NCBI RefSeq assembly: GCF_006716265.1
Contig: NZ_VFOS01000001.1
Span: 1,736,001-1,800,000 of the forward strand
Origin: Rarobacter faecitabidus
Lineage (GTDB): Bacteria; Actinomycetota; Actinomycetes; Actinomycetales; Cellulomonadaceae
Direction of reading: 5' to 3'
Length of the DNA stretch: 64,000 bases
Position numbers and translations under genes: made by a program. Every line of letters starts with the position of its first letter. Position 1 is the stretch's first letter. Positions 54,200-63,635 of this stretch are shown piece after piece. The notes under the pieces were generated by a model. The model saw only the letters and a list, made by a program, of their open reading frames with translations. It had not been told where the DNA came from and searched no databases.

Positions 54200-55147
54200 A
54201 TGGACGATCTCGAGGGCGCGTCGCCGTATGTGAGCTTCGACCGCGAATCGTGGTCCCGCCTCTCGGAATCGACACCGCTGCCACTCAACCAGGCCGATGT
54301 GCGCCGCCTGCGCGGGCTCGGCGACCCCGTCGACCTGCACGAGGTCGACGTCGTGTATCGCCCCCTGTCGCGCTTGCTCAGCCTCTACGCGGGCGCCGCC
54401 GAGACGCTGCATCAGGCCTCGTCCACCTTCCTGCGCGAACGCTGGGACGGAACGCCGTTCGTGATCGGCATCGCCGGTTCGGTGGCGGTCGGAAAATCCA
54501 CGGTGTCGCGCATCCTGCGTGAGATGCTCGCCCGCTGGCCGGAGACGCCGAAGGTGTCGCTGGTGACCACTGACGGGTTCCTGCTGCCCAACTCGGTGCT
54601 CACGGCGCGCGGGCTGATGGACCGCAAGGGATTCCCCGAGTCGTACGACCGCCGGGCGCTGATCCGCTTCCTTGCCCAGGTGAAGTCGGGTGCGGACGAG
54701 GTCTTCGCGCCGGTCTACAGTCACCTGACCTACGACATCGTGCCGGACGAGTTCATCGCCGTGCGGCGACCGGACGTGCTGATCGTCGAAGGCCTCAACG
54801 TCTTGCAACCGGCTCGAACGACGCCCGAGCATCCCTCCAGCTTGGCGGTCTCGGACTTCTTCGACTTCTCGATCTACATCGATGCGGACGAGGCGGATAT
54901 CCGGCATTGGTACGTCGAGCGGTTCCTGTCGCTACGCCAGACGGCGTTCGCCGACCCGGCCTCGTACTTCCACCGCTACGCGTCGCTCACGGACGAGGCT
55001 GCGACCGGTGAGGCGCTGCGCATCTGGGATCAGATCAACGCCCCGAACCTGCGCGAGAACGTCGCCCCGACGCGGAGCCGAGCGACCCTGGTGCTGCGCA
55101 AAGGGGCGTCGCACTCAGTCGAGCAGATCCATCTGCGCAAACGCTAG
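54194..55147 (+). CDS. coaA: Pantothenate kinase, type I
   Basis: This 317-residue kinase phosphorylates pantothenate, the first step of CoA biosynthesis. The P-loop is [18 protein letters not shown] near residue 95. Other CoaA signatures are [12 protein letters not shown] at the start, [51 protein letters not shown] and [10 protein letters not shown]. It ends near [12 protein letters not shown] 54194 is preferred because of the -10 box spacing; ATG 54200 is possible and would shorten it by two residues. It lies between the divergent DUF4956 operon and the convergent def gene. Confidence 0.97.
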   Translation: MNMDDLEGASPYVSFDRESWSRLSESTPLPLNQADVRRLRGLGDPVDLHEVDVVYRPLSRLLSLYAGAAETLHQASSTFLRERWDGTPFVIGIAGSVAVGKSTVSRILREMLARWPETPKVSLVTTDGFLLPNSVLTARGLMDRKGFPESYDRRALIRFLAQVKSGADEVFAPVYSHLTYDIVPDEFIAVRRPDVLIVEGLNVLQPARTTPEHPSSLAVSDFFDFSIYIDADEADIRHWYVERFLSLRQTAFADPASYFHRYASLTDEAATGEALRIWDQINAPNLRENVAPTRSRATLVLRKGASHSVEQIHLRKR

Positions 55148-55203
55148 CCCTAGCCAGCCGAGCCCGCCGTGTCTTCTAGCGGCAGGGGCACCACGGCAAG
55201 TAC

Positions 55204-55812
55204 TCAGTGCGATGCGAGCCACTCGTTCGTCGCGAGTGATCTGAGATCGGCCTTGTCGAGGTAGAGCCCGCCGCCCACGTGGTCCGTCTCGTGCTGCACG
55301 ATGCGCGCCGGCCAGCCCACCAGGACCTCGTCGATCGCGGCGCCGGCCTCGTCCAGGCAACGCAGGCGGACGGCACGCATGCGTGCCACCTCCGCCTGGT
55401 AACCGGGAACGGATAGACATCCCTCGTGAAAGGATCGCACCTCCAGTTCACCCGTGTCGGGCGACGATACGTGTTCGTACGCGGGGTTGATGATGGTGCG
55501 ATGAGGCAGCGCGGGGCGCTCCCGCGGATCGTTCTTGGGGCCACCGGGATCCCAGATCACCGCGATCTGTAGCGCAACACCGACCTGATTCGCGGCGAGG
55601 CCAACTCCGGGGGCGTCGAGCATGGTGCGGCGCATGGCGTCCAGGAAGGCGTCGAGCAGGTCGCCGAGCTGGCCGTGATAGGGCTCGGTCCGCTCCCGCA
55701 GGACGGGATCGCCCGCGCGGACGATGGGCAGGATGCCATCGGCGCTGGCGCGCAGAAGGGACTCGACCTGCTTGCGCACGGGATGACCGGTATCCCGCTT
55801 GAAACCGCGCAT
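55204..55812 (-). CDS. def: Peptide deformylase
   Basis: This 202-residue metalloenzyme removes the formyl group from new proteins. All three motifs are present: GVGLAANQVG (motif 1), EGCLSVPG with the metal-binding Cys (motif 2), and QHETDHVGG (HExxH-type, motif 3). The V after HETDH, where most have L, is a conservative change. The length is at the upper end for PDF, with an actinobacterial N-terminal extension (RGFKRDTGHPVRKQVESLLR). The ATG lies two bases after the glmM stop, so translation is coupled. Confidence 0.96.
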   Translation of the reverse strand: MRGFKRDTGHPVRKQVESLLRASADGILPIVRAGDPVLRERTEPYHGQLGDLLDAFLDAMRRTMLDAPGVGLAANQVGVALQIAVIWDPGGPKNDPRERPALPHRTIINPAYEHVSSPDTGELEVRSFHEGCLSVPGYQAEVARMRAVRLRCLDEAGAAIDEVLVGWPARIVQHETDHVGGGLYLDKADLRSLATNEWLASH

Positions 55813-55814
55813 GG

Positions 55815-57161
55815 CTAGATCGCCAGGCGGTCTCGCACCACCTGCGCGAGGCGAGCCGTCACCTCGTCCGCCTGCTCCTGGGTGGCGGCCTCGGCCATGA
55901 CGCGCACCATGGACTCGGTTCCCGAGGCGCGCAACAGGACCCGTCCCGAGCCCGCGAGCTCCTCCTCGGCTGCGGCGACCGCGCGGCTGAGAACCTCATC
56001 CGTGGCGGCGCGCGACTTGTCGACTCCGCGAACGTTGACCAGCGCCTGCGGAAGGCGAGGAATCTCGGCTGCCAATTCGGACAAGGACTTGCCGGTCTGC
56101 GCCACGCGGCTGAGGAGGTGCAAGGCGGTGAGGGTGCCGTCGCCGGTCGATGCGTGATCGAGCATTACGACGTGCCCGGACTGTTCGCCGCCCAGGTTGT
56201 GCCCGTTCGCCCGCATCTCCTCGAGCACGTAGCGATCCCCCACGGATGTCCGAGCGACCGTGATCCCGAGCTTCTCCATCGCGAGAGTCAATCCGAGGTT
56301 CGACATGACCGTGGCCACGAGCGTGTCCCCCTTGAGCTCGCCGCGCTCGTGGAGAGCGGCGGCGAGGATGCCCATGATCTGGTCACCGTCGACGAGTTCC
56401 CCGTTGTCGTCCGCCGCGATGCAGCGGTCGGCGTCGCCATCGAACGAGACCCCCGCGTTGGTCCAGTGCCCGACTGTCGCTGCCGCCATGCGGCGGGGCT
56501 CGGTGGCGCCGTAGCCGTGATTGATGTTGATGCCGTCGGGCGAGGCGCCGATCACGATCACCTCGGCCCCCGCACGGCGCAGCGCCTCGGGGCCGATCTG
56601 CCAGGCGGCGCCGTTGGCGCCGTCCACGACCACGCGCAGGCCGTCCAGGCGGTGCGGGACCGTGGTCACGATGTGGTCGAGGTAAGCGTCGATCGCGTGA
56701 CCGTCGTAGGACAGGCGCCCCACCGAAGCGCCGAGCGGCCGCTGCCAGGGTTCGCGCAGACGCGACTCAATGCGGTCCTCAACCGCGTCGTCGAGCTTGT
56801 AGCCGGAGTGGTCGAAGAACTTGATGCCGTTGTCCTGCATCGGATTGTGCGATGCCGAGATCATGACGCCGAGGTCTACGTCCATGGTCTGCGTCAGGTA
56901 GGCCACCGCCGGCGTCGGCACCACGCCGACATCGATGACGTCAACGCCCGCGCTCGCCAGACCAGCACTCACGGCCGCGCCGAGGAATTCGCCCGACGCG
57001 CGGGGGTCGCGGCCGATGACCGCCTTCGGCCGAGGGCCGGTGAATCGCCCCTCCTGTCCAAGGACGTGCGCAGCGGCAACCGCCAGATCGAGCGCGAGCT
57101 CGACTGTGACGTCCTGGTTCGCTACGCCGCGAACCCCATCCGTACCGAAAAGTCGTGCCAT
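55815..57161 (-). CDS. glmM: Phosphoglucosamine mutase
   Basis: This 448-residue enzyme converts glucosamine-6-phosphate to glucosamine-1-phosphate for UDP-GlcNAc. The start MARLFGTDGVRGVAN is canonical. The phosphoserine loop is GVMISASHNPMQDNGIKFFD, the metal loop is VSFDGDADRC, and the sugar-binding and phosphate-binding loops are GGEQSGHVVMLDHASTGDGT and LLRASGTESMVRVMAEA. GGAGA lies about 12 nt upstream. The longer upstream frame from 57266 is unlikely. With glmS it supplies UDP-GlcNAc, and it is coupled to def. Confidence 0.97.
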   Translation of the reverse strand: MARLFGTDGVRGVANQDVTVELALDLAVAAAHVLGQEGRFTGPRPKAVIGRDPRASGEFLGAAVSAGLASAGVDVIDVGVVPTPAVAYLTQTMDVDLGVMISASHNPMQDNGIKFFDHSGYKLDDAVEDRIESRLREPWQRPLGASVGRLSYDGHAIDAYLDHIVTTVPHRLDGLRVVVDGANGAAWQIGPEALRRAGAEVIVIGASPDGININHGYGATEPRRMAAATVGHWTNAGVSFDGDADRCIAADDNGELVDGDQIMGILAAALHERGELKGDTLVATVMSNLGLTLAMEKLGITVARTSVGDRYVLEEMRANGHNLGGEQSGHVVMLDHASTGDGTLTALHLLSRVAQTGKSLSELAAEIPRLPQALVNVRGVDKSRAATDEVLSRAVAAAEEELAGSGRVLLRASGTESMVRVMAEAATQEQADEVTARLAQVVRDRLAI

Positions 57162-57273
57162 GGCGCGCGAAGTCTCCAATGTGGTGTCGAAGTCAATTCT
57201 CGGGCACTCGCCGAACGCTGGGTGTGCGACAGCGGATTTGTGCCCCACAAAGCATAGTTGACGCAATGATCAA

Positions 57274-57317
57274 AGGGCTGGGGGCGCGGAATCCTTAGGT
57301 TCCGCGCCCCCAGCCCT
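57274..57317 (-). terminator. Strong terminator after the first secreted repeat protein
   Basis: A perfect 18-bp stem (57274-57291 with 57300-57317), 8-nt loop, lies 18 bases downstream of the stop at 57336 and upstream of glmM. A short T-run (TTTG) follows on the minus strand. Confidence 0.7.
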
Positions 57318-57335
57318 ACTCGGACGGGGCCCGAG

Positions 57336-59141
57336 TTATCGCTTGAGTTTTGCCGTCGTCAAGGTGACCGACTTGGCTGCGCTCACCTTGAGCAGTTTGG
57401 CCTTGGATGCGGTGTTGGCGTTCGAGTACCACGAGGTCCGGTACACGCCGTCACCGTCCACGAAGGCGACTCGATAGTCGACTCCAGGGGCGAGTCCCTG
57501 AAGCCTGAAGGTGCCCTTCGCCGTGGTCGCCGCCCGAACGACATCGAGTTCGTCATGTCCGGTGGCTACCACACGAGTCGCCACGACCTGAACCCGTTCG
57601 ATCGTCTTCTTGGTCTTGGCATCGATAACCTTTCCGGTCGCCGTCCCGCCCAGGTTGAGGGAGACGTTCACGCCCGTCAGGGGCACGCCAGCGGTGACAT
57701 TGATCTGTACGGGAGCGACCTGTGCCAACTTCACTTTGTTTGCCCCGGAGGTCACGGTGCCGTTCCGGAAGGCATAGATCTTGTGGGCTCCCGGCCCGAG
57801 ATCCGAGATGGTGAAGGCTCCGTCCGTAGACGAGTAGCCCCATTCGCCCCACGTGCCGTTGCTGTCGAGCGCCTGCACTGAGGCAGAGATTCCCGAATTA
57901 TCGGGAAGCGTGACCTTGCCGTTCGCCTTGACCGTCGTCGGTATCAGCAGGGCCGGGGCGGTGACAACCCCACCCGCCGCGACGTCGAAGTATGCGGAGG
58001 CTGTGTTCATGCCAGCGAGTACCACCCGATAGCGACCGACAGGTACGTTCTGGAACTTCGCATTCGTCGCGGCAGGAGGATCGCTCACGTACGTGAAGTT
58101 CGAGGCGACTTCGCTCCCTGCCTCGTCCTGCAGCACGATTCGAACCCCATTCGAGCGGCTAGCTGGAGCAGTGATCGGCGCCGTGATGTCACCAACCTTC
58201 GGCAAACTCAGCGTGCCGACGGAAATCTTCTTCGCACCAACCTTGACGGTGGCTACGGCGGACTTCGTCACCACGTCCGAATACTGGTCGGGATCAACCG
58301 CGTAGACCCGATACGTCGCCTTAGGCAGACCTCCGATGGAGAACCTTCCCTTGGCTCCGGTGAGGGCGGTGCGAACGACGACTCCGGACGGATTGACGGT
58401 TTCAACGTGGACCTTCACTCCCGCGGCTCGGGCACCAGAGGCGTCGCGGATGGTCCCCGCGATCGCACCCTTGACCGGGTCTGAGGTCACCTTGATGTTG
58501 ACGGTGTTCGCCGCGTTCCAGGAGAGCCGGTACTTCTTCGCGGTGCTGACACGCAGATTGTTCTTTGCATAGACCAGACGACCGTTACCGAGATCGACGG
58601 CGATCTTTGCCGGATACTGGTAGGAGCTGCGTAACGGCTTCGGCACGGCGATCGCGTACTTCCCGTTCTTATCCGTCTTCGCCTGGTAGATGGCCTGCGG
58701 CAGGAATACCGACACGACCTTCTTCTTGACGGCCTTCTTCTTGCGCGTGACCTTGCCCTTCACCACGGTCAGCGATGAGGTGCGGACAGTGACGGTCGCC
58801 TTCTTCTTCGCTGGGACCTTGATCTTCTCGGAGTACTGCCACCCGGTCGTGACCAGACCCTTGGTGACGCTCACGACGATGCGCTGCTTGCCGGATTTGA
58901 CTCGCTTGAACCGCACCGTGCCGTCGGCCTTCGTCTTCTTGATCGTGTCTCCGAGGGCCACGTACAGCCCGGGAGCGCCGACGCCGTTCTTGGTAGCGAT
59001 CTTGATCGTCACCGTCGAAACCGTTGCCGCATTGGCAGGGGTCGCCACCGTTGAAAATGCGAGCGCAATTGCGGTGAGACCAACGAGCGCCACTCGCAAC
59101 AGGCGACTTCGACGCACTCGAGTGTTGGCATGACCATTCAT
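57336..59141 (-). CDS. Secreted protein with carboxypeptidase-regulatory/Ig-like repeats
   Basis: This protein of about 601 residues has a signal peptide (RLLRVALVGLTAIALAFSTVATPANA-AT). Several beta-sandwich repeats follow: TIKIATKNGVGAPGLYVALG, KVTRKKKAVKKKVVSVFLPQ, AIAGTIRDASGARAAGVKVH, GRFSIGGLPKATYRVYAVDP and GTFRLQGLAPGVDYRVAFVD. This is typical of CarboxypepD_reg/Cna-B-like domains that build extracellular fibres or adhesins. There is no LPxTG sorting motif; it ends LKVSAAKSVTLTTAKLKR. Many Lys-rich stretches. SD AGGAGG lies 10 nt upstream of the ATG. It is a distant paralogue of the next gene. Confidence 0.85.
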   Translation of the reverse strand: MNGHANTRVRRSRLLRVALVGLTAIALAFSTVATPANAATVSTVTIKIATKNGVGAPGLYVALGDTIKKTKADGTVRFKRVKSGKQRIVVSVTKGLVTTGWQYSEKIKVPAKKKATVTVRTSSLTVVKGKVTRKKKAVKKKVVSVFLPQAIYQAKTDKNGKYAIAVPKPLRSSYQYPAKIAVDLGNGRLVYAKNNLRVSTAKKYRLSWNAANTVNIKVTSDPVKGAIAGTIRDASGARAAGVKVHVETVNPSGVVVRTALTGAKGRFSIGGLPKATYRVYAVDPDQYSDVVTKSAVATVKVGAKKISVGTLSLPKVGDITAPITAPASRSNGVRIVLQDEAGSEVASNFTYVSDPPAATNAKFQNVPVGRYRVVLAGMNTASAYFDVAAGGVVTAPALLIPTTVKANGKVTLPDNSGISASVQALDSNGTWGEWGYSSTDGAFTISDLGPGAHKIYAFRNGTVTSGANKVKLAQVAPVQINVTAGVPLTGVNVSLNLGGTATGKVIDAKTKKTIERVQVVATRVVATGHDELDVVRAATTAKGTFRLQGLAPGVDYRVAFVDGDGVYRTSWYSNANTASKAKLLKVSAAKSVTLTTAKLKR

Positions 59142-59278
59142 GGACAGTTGTCCTCCTGTGAGATTTCTGTGCCCCACGAGGGGCCTGTTTTGGACACTAC
59201 GCCGCACATCCGCCTCGGGCCAGCGCTACACCGAAATCGACACGCAATGATCACAACTGTGACGGCCGGTATCGAAGG

Positions 59279-61108
59279 CTATCGCTGAACTTTCGCAGTC
59301 ACGGTCTTGTTCTGCCCCGCCTTGAGAGTGAAAGTCGGCCCGATCCACTTGATTCCCGTGACGTCGGGATCCACATAGCGGAGTCGGTACTTCACGCCGG
59401 GTGACACGTGCCTGAAAACCGACTTGTTCGACCTCCAGGGGTAGCTCGTTGTCACGCTGTCCCGAGCGAACGGACCCACATCATCGAGCCTGACAAGATC
59501 GACTCGCACTCCGTCGACGGCCTTGCCGCCCGCAACGGTACGGACCGTGACCTTCGCGGCGGGTGCCAGCGTGATGTCCACGACCGGCGTGACGGTCCCG
59601 TTGGTCAGTGTCACGGTCGAACTGCCCTGCTGGGCAACGAATGTCTTCTTGCCATTGATCTTGACCTTCTGGCTCTTCGTTGCCACGACGAAGTAGGTAC
59701 CGTCGAGGTGGGCGCGCTTGACCTCGAATTTGCCGGTTGTGGCGTTCGACTTGTTGGAGTAGGCGCTGATTAGCGTGCCGTCGGCGTCATACACCTGAAC
59801 GTTTGCTTGCGTGGCCTTGCCGTCGCTGAGTTTGACGGTGCCGGTCAGCGTCGTCGTGGCCGGCTGAGGGGGTTGGACGAGCGCTCCGGCGTTAGTCGAC
59901 TCGCCTGCCAAGACGGTGACCCACTCTCCCACCGGACCGGAGGGCCGGTTGATGCGAACTCTGTACTTGCCCGCCGGAACGTTCGTGTAGGTAACAGTGT
60001 GCTGCACGTTCTCGGGCGAGTTCGAGGCGGCAACGGTCTCGCTCTGTATCCAGCCGAGGGTGAGCCAGTCCGGGTCGGATTCCAGCAGCGTCGATACCGG
60101 GTCGGATGCGCCAGCGGTCGTGATGGTTGCCACCAGGGTGCCCGTACCCAGAATCCTGTGTGTGCCAGCTTTGACGCTCTTCTTCTTGACCGTAATCTCC
60201 TTGGGTTGGGCGATTGATTTCTTGGCGTGGATGGAAATCGTGTACTTGCCAGGAATCAGGTGCCGCGCGTGGTAAGTCCCGTCTTTTTTCGTGTAGACGA
60301 CCTGCGCCAGCTCGGTTCCCGCCGTGGTGCTGAGCTCGATGCCCACGACAGCGTTCTTCACGGGGGTGCCGTCGGCGGCCACCACCTTGCCCGTGACGCC
60401 GCCTGATGCCAGCTTGGGCACAGTCACGTTGACGCGTGTGCTCTTGGCTCGCCCGGCTGAATACCTGCGGGCGCTCGTTTCGCGGATAGTGGCAGGAGCG
60501 AACGCGGTCACGTTTTTCTCAACCTCGACCGCGACCGTGACCAGGTATTCCGCCGTCTTATCTGCCGTGATGGCATAGAGCAACGAGTATGCTCCTCGCG
60601 AGTTCGTGCGCCCGGTCGTGGATCCGCTGTCGCCCTCCACCAGGGTCACCGTTTGCCCTCGCAAGGGTTTACCCTTGCTATCGCGAACCACACCGCGAAC
60701 CACGACGAAGTCACTCACCCTGACGCTCTTCGTGCCGTTCGCCCCTGGCTGCAAGGTGACGCTCACCCGCTTGGTGAACGTGCGGGTCTCGGCATCGTCG
60801 CCGGGCCGCTTCAGGACCAGGGTGACGCGTTGCTTGCCAGCTTTCAGCCCGGCGAACTTCACCGCCCCCCCAAACGATGTCGTGCCCGTCTTCTTGCCGA
60901 TCTTGACCTTGAGGCCCGGAGCCGGATAGCCATCCGAGGATAGGAACCTCAGCGTCACTGACGATGCAGCGGATGCATTGCTCGCTGGCGCCACCATGCT
61001 TGAGAACGCAACCAGAACGGCGACGAGAAGGCTAGTCAGCAACACTCGACTTCGCGATGCTGGAGCGGGTCGTGTCGCGCTTGCGGGACGTAAGGATTCC
61101 GAGTTCAT
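59279..61108 (-). CDS. Second secreted carboxypeptidase-regulatory/Ig-like repeat protein
   Basis: This 609-residue protein has a signal peptide (VLLTSLLVAVLVAFSSMVAP...ASA-AS) and the same plan as its neighbour: TLRFLSSDGYPAPGLKVKIG, VVRGVVRDSKGKPLRGQTVT, GVTGKVVAADGTPVKNAVVG, YHARHLIPGKYTISIHAKK and a C-terminal YRLRYVDPDVTGIKWIGPTF. There is no LPxTG motif. It is about 137 bases from its paralogue. There is no SD; -10 TAGCGT (61116-61121) lies 7 nt from the ATG with -35 TTGCGG 17 nt further upstream, so the mRNA is probably leaderless. Confidence 0.85.
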   Translation of the reverse strand: MNSESLRPASATRPAPASRSRVLLTSLLVAVLVAFSSMVAPASNASAASSVTLRFLSSDGYPAPGLKVKIGKKTGTTSFGGAVKFAGLKAGKQRVTLVLKRPGDDAETRTFTKRVSVTLQPGANGTKSVRVSDFVVVRGVVRDSKGKPLRGQTVTLVEGDSGSTTGRTNSRGAYSLLYAITADKTAEYLVTVAVEVEKNVTAFAPATIRETSARRYSAGRAKSTRVNVTVPKLASGGVTGKVVAADGTPVKNAVVGIELSTTAGTELAQVVYTKKDGTYHARHLIPGKYTISIHAKKSIAQPKEITVKKKSVKAGTHRILGTGTLVATITTAGASDPVSTLLESDPDWLTLGWIQSETVAASNSPENVQHTVTYTNVPAGKYRVRINRPSGPVGEWVTVLAGESTNAGALVQPPQPATTTLTGTVKLSDGKATQANVQVYDADGTLISAYSNKSNATTGKFEVKRAHLDGTYFVVATKSQKVKINGKKTFVAQQGSSTVTLTNGTVTPVVDITLAPAAKVTVRTVAGGKAVDGVRVDLVRLDDVGPFARDSVTTSYPWRSNKSVFRHVSPGVKYRLRYVDPDVTGIKWIGPTFTLKAGQNKTVTAKVQR

Positions 61109-61115
61109 TAATCAC

Positions 61116-61144
61116 ACGCTACGCGCTCCCACGATGCGCCGCAA
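61116..61144 (-). promoter_or_regulatory. Promoter of the second secreted repeat protein (leaderless)
   Basis: -35 TTGCGG (61139-61144) and -10 TAGCGT (61116-61121) have a 17-nt spacer, and the ATG follows after 7 nt. The rest of 61145-61337 shows no gene. Confidence 0.55.
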
Positions 61145-61337
61145 CCGCATTGACATGCACTGATATACCCCCCTGGGGGCGCAAGTCTTTCTCAAACTCA
61201 CCTCGGATGCAGCAGCGCATCCCGGAATTCCGATGGCTGATTTAACCGTGATCTAGTCACCAGCCAAATCCGCTAATGCACGAGAATTTCGCATGCCGCG
61301 CCTCGCCCGGATCCGCGTAACAATGGCGACGAAAAGG

Positions 61338-61375
61338 CAGAGCCCTGAAAATCCGATTGGATTCTCAGGGCTCTG
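61338..61375 (-). terminator. rplM-rpsI terminator
   Basis: A 17-bp stem (61338-61354 with 61359-61375, one mismatch) with a 4-nt loop, followed by CCTTTT on the minus strand, lies 35 bases after the rpsI stop. Confidence 0.75.
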
Positions 61376-61409
61376 TGGACTAGCGCGCAGCAGCGTGCGC
61401 CAGCATTGA

Positions 61410-61895
61410 TTAACGCTTGGAGTACTGCGGTGCCTTGCGGGCCTTCTTCAGACCGGCCTTCTTGCGCTCCACCGCACGGGCGTCGCGGGTCAGGAATCCG
61501 GCCTTCTTGAGCGTCGCGCGGTTGTTCTCACGGTCGACCTCGTTGAGGGCACGGGCGATGCCGAGGCGCAGCGCGCCGGCCTGGCCCGAGATGCCGCCGC
61601 CACTGATGCGAGCGATGACGTCAAAGCGCCCTTCGACATCGACGACGGTGAAGGGCGACGTAGCGATCTGCTGGTGCACCTTGTTCGGGAAGTAGTCCTC
61701 AAGTGTGCGCCCATTGATCTTCCACTGGCCGGTGCCAGGGACGATGCGGACACGAGCGACTGCTTCCTTGCGGCGGCCAAGCGCCTGCGCGGGGGCAGTT
61801 GCGCTCAGGCCACGGCCGGTAGGCGCCTGGGTCTCGGTGGTGTAGGTGCTGGGGGTCTCTTCCAGCGTGTCATTTTCGACGTTGGTCTCGGCCAC
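61410..61895 (-). CDS. rpsI: 30S ribosomal protein S9
   Basis: This 161-residue S9 has an acidic N-terminal extension ([20 protein letters not shown]) before the usual start of the fold ([20 protein letters not shown]). The conserved core includes [19 protein letters not shown] and the C-terminal [18 protein letters not shown], whose last Arg contacts the P-site tRNA. The start is GTG with GAGG upstream. It follows rplM by 56 bases in the standard rplM-rpsI operon. The extension is common in Actinomycetota. Confidence 0.97.
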   Translation of the reverse strand: MAETNVENDTLEETPSTYTTETQAPTGRGLSATAPAQALGRRKEAVARVRIVPGTGQWKINGRTLEDYFPNKVHQQIATSPFTVVDVEGRFDVIARISGGGISGQAGALRLGIARALNEVDRENNRATLKKAGFLTRDARAVERKKAGLKKARKAPQYSKR

Positions 61896-61951
61896 GGTAG
61901 GTGTCCTCGCGTCCTTTGCTCTGATTCGGGTCGGTTGATCGCTCGGTGCGC

Positions 61952-62395
61952 TTACTGCGCGACCTGAGTGATCTCGAAGGGCTTGGGCTGCTGAGCAGCG
62001 TGGGGGTGCTCGCCACCGGCGTACACCTTGAGTTTGCTGAGCTGCTGACGGCCGAGTGTGGTCTTCGGGAGCATGCCGCGGACGGCCTTCTCGACAGCCC
62101 GATCAGGGTTCTTCGCAAGGAGGTCGGCGTACTTCACCGCACGCAGACCACCCGGGTAACCGGAGTGGCGGTAGGCGAGCTTCTGCTCGCGCTTGTTGCC
62201 GGTAAGAGCCACCTTGTCGGCGTTGATGATGACGACGAAGTCGCCCCCGTCAACGTGAGGGGCAAAAGTGGGCTTGTGCTTCCCACGGAGCAGAGTAGCC
62301 ACTTGGGACGCCAGGCGTCCGAGAACGACATCAGTCGCATCGATGACGTACCAGTCACGCTGGATGTCGCCGGGCTTCGGGGTGTACGTACGCAC
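61952..62395 (-). CDS. rplM: 50S ribosomal protein L13
   Basis: This 147-residue L13 begins [20 protein letters not shown] in the usual family pattern and contains [40 protein letters not shown] and [21 protein letters not shown] chose GTG 62395 because it gives the standard length and has GAAGG 8 nt upstream; an in-frame ATG at 62431 would add 12 atypical residues. The promoter lies about 200 bases upstream, leaving a long leader. Co-transcribed with rpsI. Confidence 0.97.
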   Translation of the reverse strand: MRTYTPKPGDIQRDWYVIDATDVVLGRLASQVATLLRGKHKPTFAPHVDGGDFVVIINADKVALTGNKREQKLAYRHSGYPGGLRAVKYADLLAKNPDRAVEKAVRGMLPKTTLGRQQLSKLKVYAGGEHPHAAQQPKPFEITQVAQ

Positions 62396-62597
62396 GGTCG
62401 TAGCCTTCGTTTCGGGTCGAATCTGCGCCAAACAGCGAGGTTGCTGTGGCGAGGGTGGTCGGTGCTTGGGCTATTTCCGGTGTACCGGCGTTGCCGAACC
62501 GTTCGCGGACTGGCGAGTCGTGGATTCTAGACGCGAGTGGGAGCACATCTGGATCGCACGAAGCCGGGCACACGTAGGCCAAGCACAACGACTAACA

Positions 62598-62627
62598 ATC
62601 CTAGCGCGTGCCGCGCCGTTTGGTCAA
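62598..62627 (-). promoter_or_regulatory. rplM-rpsI promoter
   Basis: -35 TTGACC (62622-62627) and -10 TAGGAT (62598-62603), 18 nt apart, are close to consensus. Transcription would start near 62591, leaving a leader of about 196 nt before rplM. The -35 overlaps the stop codon of the upstream gene (62624-62626). Confidence 0.7.
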
Positions 62628-63550
62628 ACAGAGGTTTTTTCAGTCCTGGGGAGCCACGCCTCCCGCGCGGTCGAGCATGCCGGGCAACGGTCCGAGAAGG
62701 CCTGTCCTGGGACGCAGTCCTCGCACGCTAGCCGCTGGGTCGTGCACGCGGCATCCGCGCAGTTCAAGAATCGATCCGTCGTGGCAGCGCACAATTCGCA
62801 CGCGCCCAGCGAGGTCGAACCAGCATCGAACTCCAGGGAGCCTCGTCCATCGAACACGTAGAGCGAACCCTCCCACAGCCCGGTCGAGCCGAACGCCTCG
62901 CCGTAGCGAACGATCCCGCCATCGATCTGATAGACCTCACCGAATCCGCGGTTCTTCATGAGGACTGACAGGATCTCGCAGCGCACGCCGCCGGTGCAAT
63001 AGGTGACCACGGCCTTGCCCTTCAGGTCGTCGTACTTGCCCGATTCGAGTTCCGTGATGAAATCGTGCGTCGTCGCCGCATCGGGAACAATCGCCCCGCG
63101 GAACCTCCCGGTCTGCGCCTCGAAGGCGTTGCGGCCGTCGAAGAATACGACATCTTCGCCTCGAGTTGCCACGAGGTCGTTGACCTCCTGCGGAGCCAGG
63201 TGTTTGCCCCCACCGACGACGCCGTCTGTCGTGACGGAGACCTCGTCCGGGGCCCCGAAGGCAACGAGTTCTGGCCGCTGCTTGACGGACAACCGCGGGA
63301 AGTCATCGCCCGTCCCGGCGGACCACTTCACGTCGATCTTGCCCAGCCCCGGATACTCCTTGGTCGATTTCACATACCGCTTGAGCGCCTCGACAGTCCC
63401 GCCGAGGGTCGCGTTGATTCCCGTGGGGGCGACGATGATGCGGCCGGTCAGATTCCACCGCTGGGCGAGCTCACGCTGCCACAATTTGACCGCGAACGGA
63501 TCGGCTATGGGCGTGAAGCCGTAGAACAGGATGATGCGGTGCGTTGCCAT
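62624..63550 (-). CDS. trhO: tRNA uridine-34 hydroxylase (rhodanese family, TrhO)
   Basis: This protein of about 308 residues matches the TrhO/YceA family: an N-terminal acylphosphatase-like domain ([28 protein letters not shown]), a rhodanese domain with catalytic C185 in [11 protein letters not shown], and a C-terminal Cys-rich tail with several CxxC pairs (CELC, CPAC). TrhO hydroxylates U34 of certain tRNAs in an oxygen-dependent, prephenate-independent route. The ATG at 63550 has no SD but TAACCT lies 7 nt upstream, consistent with a leaderless mRNA. Its stop overlaps the rplM promoter. Confidence 0.95.
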   Translation of the reverse strand: MATHRIILFYGFTPIADPFAVKLWQRELAQRWNLTGRIIVAPTGINATLGGTVEALKRYVKSTKEYPGLGKIDVKWSAGTGDDFPRLSVKQRPELVAFGAPDEVSVTTDGVVGGGKHLAPQEVNDLVATRGEDVVFFDGRNAFEAQTGRFRGAIVPDAATTHDFITELESGKYDDLKGKAVVTYCTGGVRCEILSVLMKNRGFGEVYQIDGGIVRYGEAFGSTGLWEGSLYVFDGRGSLEFDAGSTSLGACELCAATTDRFLNCADAACTTQRLACEDCVPGQAFSDRCPACSTAREAWLPRTEKTSV

Positions 63551-63635
63551 GACTACTAGGTTACGAGGCGAACTCATCATCGTGACAGTGACCTGCCAGA
63601 CGGCGCATTCGCGCCGTGAGTGCCACGATGGATTC

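Noticed and set aside
59251-59262. TCACA-N2-TGTGA inverted repeat near a promoter region
   Set aside because: The arms are reversed relative to a CRP-type site (TGTGA-N6-TCACA) and too short to support a specific regulator.
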